This document shows, piece by piece, positions 63,034-64,000 of a stretch of DNA of 64,000 nucleotides. Position 1 is the stretch's first letter. Every line of letters begins with the position of its first letter. The stretch is taken from assembly GCA_017347465.1 (NCBI GenBank), contig AP021858.1, positions 2,684,472-2,748,471 on the forward strand, in the 5' to 3' direction. The notes under the pieces were generated by a model. That model ran no database searches, had not been told where the DNA came from, and saw nothing but the letters and a program-made list of their open reading frames with translations. The position numbers and the translations under genes were made by a program. This DNA comes from Candidatus Nitrosymbiomonas proteolyticus. Its GTDB lineage: Bacteria; Armatimonadota; Fimbriimonadia; Fimbriimonadales; Fimbriimonadaceae.

Positions 63034-63187
63034 GCCTGAAACCTGCGACCTGAAGCTCGAAACCGCAGCCCCCAACGACTGATCGCCGAAGAATTGTAGC
63101 ACTCAGAAGGGCCGGTCGCCCCAGCCTCAAGTCAGGCGCAAGCCAAGGCACGGCGAAAAAACTGCGCTCGTAAGGTAAACAACGCCT

Positions 63188-64000
63188 ATGCGTGTATTTC
63201 GGCACAGGGACTTTCGTCTGCTGTGGTCCGGCGCGCTGTTCTCCTTTGTCGGAAGCTGGGTTCAGAACGTCGCCCAAAGTTGGCTGATCTACGAACTCAC
63301 GCACAGCGAGGCGCTCCTTGGACTGGTGGCGTTTTGCCAGTCCGCTCCTGTTTCCCTGCTCGGGCCGATCGCGGGCGCGCTGGCCGACATGTTCGACAAG
63401 CGCAAGGTCCTTGTAGGGTGCCAACTAGGGTTTGCAGCGGGCGCGCTGTATCTTGCCGCAGCCGTTTACTGGGGATTCATCGAGTACTGGCACATCCTGA
63501 TCGTGGCCACGTTTTCTGGGCTGATCGCCACCATCGAGCAACCGACCCGCCAAACGACGGTGAGCCGAGTCGTCCCTCAGGAGGAGCTACCCAGCGCCCT
63601 CCCGCTTCAGGCGCTGACCTTCAACCTCGCCCGCGTCGTTGGACCCGCAATCGGCGGCATCCTCCTCGCTTCGTTCGGCGCGCAGCTCTGCTACCTCATC
63701 AACGGGCTCAGCTACACGGCGCTCATTCTGGCAGTGATGGCGATTCGATCAGACCTCTCGCCCTCCCAGCGCGAGCCGCAACCCGTTCTCGACCTTCTCA
63801 CCGAGGGAGTGAAGTACGTTTTCTCCCACCCTCGCCTGAAGCTGCTGTTCTTAATGGAAACCATCGTCGCCGTGTTCGGCCTGCCCTATATCGCCCTCAT
63901 GCCCGCGATTGCCAAAGATATGTTGGGGCTGGACGCGAGAGGACTCGGAATCTCGATGTCGATGATCGGACTTGGGGCCGTGACAAGCCTGTTCCTCCTG
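63188..64000 (+). CDS. MFS transporter, EntS/MFS_3-like (cut by window end)
   Basis: The first 271 codons of a 12-segment carrier, open to the window edge. MRVFRHRDFRLLWSGALFSF starts the first helix, QNVAQSWLIYELTHSEALLG and GALADMFDKRKVLVGCQLGF (motif A) follow, and EQPTRQTTVSRVVPQEELPS with LTFNLARVVGPAIGGILLAS are typical of the MFS_3 enterobactin-exporter type. The second half is outside. Starts ATG 63188. Substrate unknown. Confidence 0.82.
   Translation, partial: MRVFRHRDFRLLWSGALFSFVGSWVQNVAQSWLIYELTHSEALLGLVAFCQSAPVSLLGPIAGALADMFDKRKVLVGCQLGFAAGALYLAAAVYWGFIEYWHILIVATFSGLIATIEQPTRQTTVSRVVPQEELPSALPLQALTFNLARVVGPAIGGILLASFGAQLCYLINGLSYTALILAVMAIRSDLSPSQREPQPVLDLLTEGVKYVFSHPRLKLLFLMETIVAVFGLPYIALMPAIAKDMLGLDARGLGISMSMIGLGAVTSLFLL

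Overview
The window looks like part of a GC-rich, Gram-negative-type bacterial chromosome. It carries a Kdo-transferase (WaaA) homologue, MurJ, a Lnt-like N-acyltransferase, and five small secreted proteins ending in PEP-CTERM signals of the type VPEP-x-TM-x-AL-hydrophobic-RRRR. Several closely spaced same-strand gene runs, TTG/GTG starts and the PEP-CTERM style favour Armatimonadota (Fimbriimonas-like). This is inference; Planctomycetota or a related phylum is the alternative. No rRNA, integrase, transposase or CRISPR was found. There is one tRNA (Cys-GCA).

Layout. 1-1613: start of mnmE (minus) and a sugar-type MFS carrier. 1.6-5.3 kb: a compact seven-gene capsid operon (Mu-like protease/scaffold, decoration-like protein, gpT-like major capsid protein, two small membrane/coiled-coil proteins, connector-like and neck-like proteins) with no terminase, portal, tail, lysis or integrase genes beside it. 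5.5-15.5 kb: glgA; a 3D-domain protein-rsmA-queG run; a GlmL/MutL-type ATPase; a GT2 glycosyltransferase; an ABC ATPase; two PEP-CTERM proteins. 15.5-19.3 kb: an Rhs array of three core copies, two followed by different hydrophobic C-termini and membrane-protein immunity candidates. 19.4-22.0 kb: a translationally coupled methyltransferase / DxD glycosyltransferase-like / ATP-grasp operon.

22.3-33 kb: YceI, a Crp/Fnr regulator, a GH97 glycosidase, a DUF1801 protein, a Lnt-like protein, a 1.4-kb repeat-filled gap, then nnrS plus a second Crp/Fnr regulator behind a TGAT-N4-ATCA palindrome, an AhpD-like protein and an anSME-type radical SAM enzyme. 33-45.5 kb: PEP-CTERM proteins; a minus-strand run omega-like protein-dnaJ-prmA-APC permease-tricorn-like protease; a Cys/Met PLP enzyme; a LamG PEP-CTERM protein; an MFS transporter. 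45.5-64 kb: structured repeats; a ubiD split by a 111-bp minisatellite; a histidine kinase; a Rieske fragment; a nucleotidyltransferase; a glycine-rich protein-dnaG-sigA run; thioredoxin; tRNA-Cys; a VanX-like-thiolase-murJ run; waaA; two unknown coupled genes; a glycosyltransferase; an MFS gene cut by the window end.

Most noteworthy are the isolated capsid operon, the Rhs toxin/immunity array, the ubiD gene whose frame depends on one base in a C tract of an in-frame minisatellite, and hairpin repeats whose stems covary between loci.
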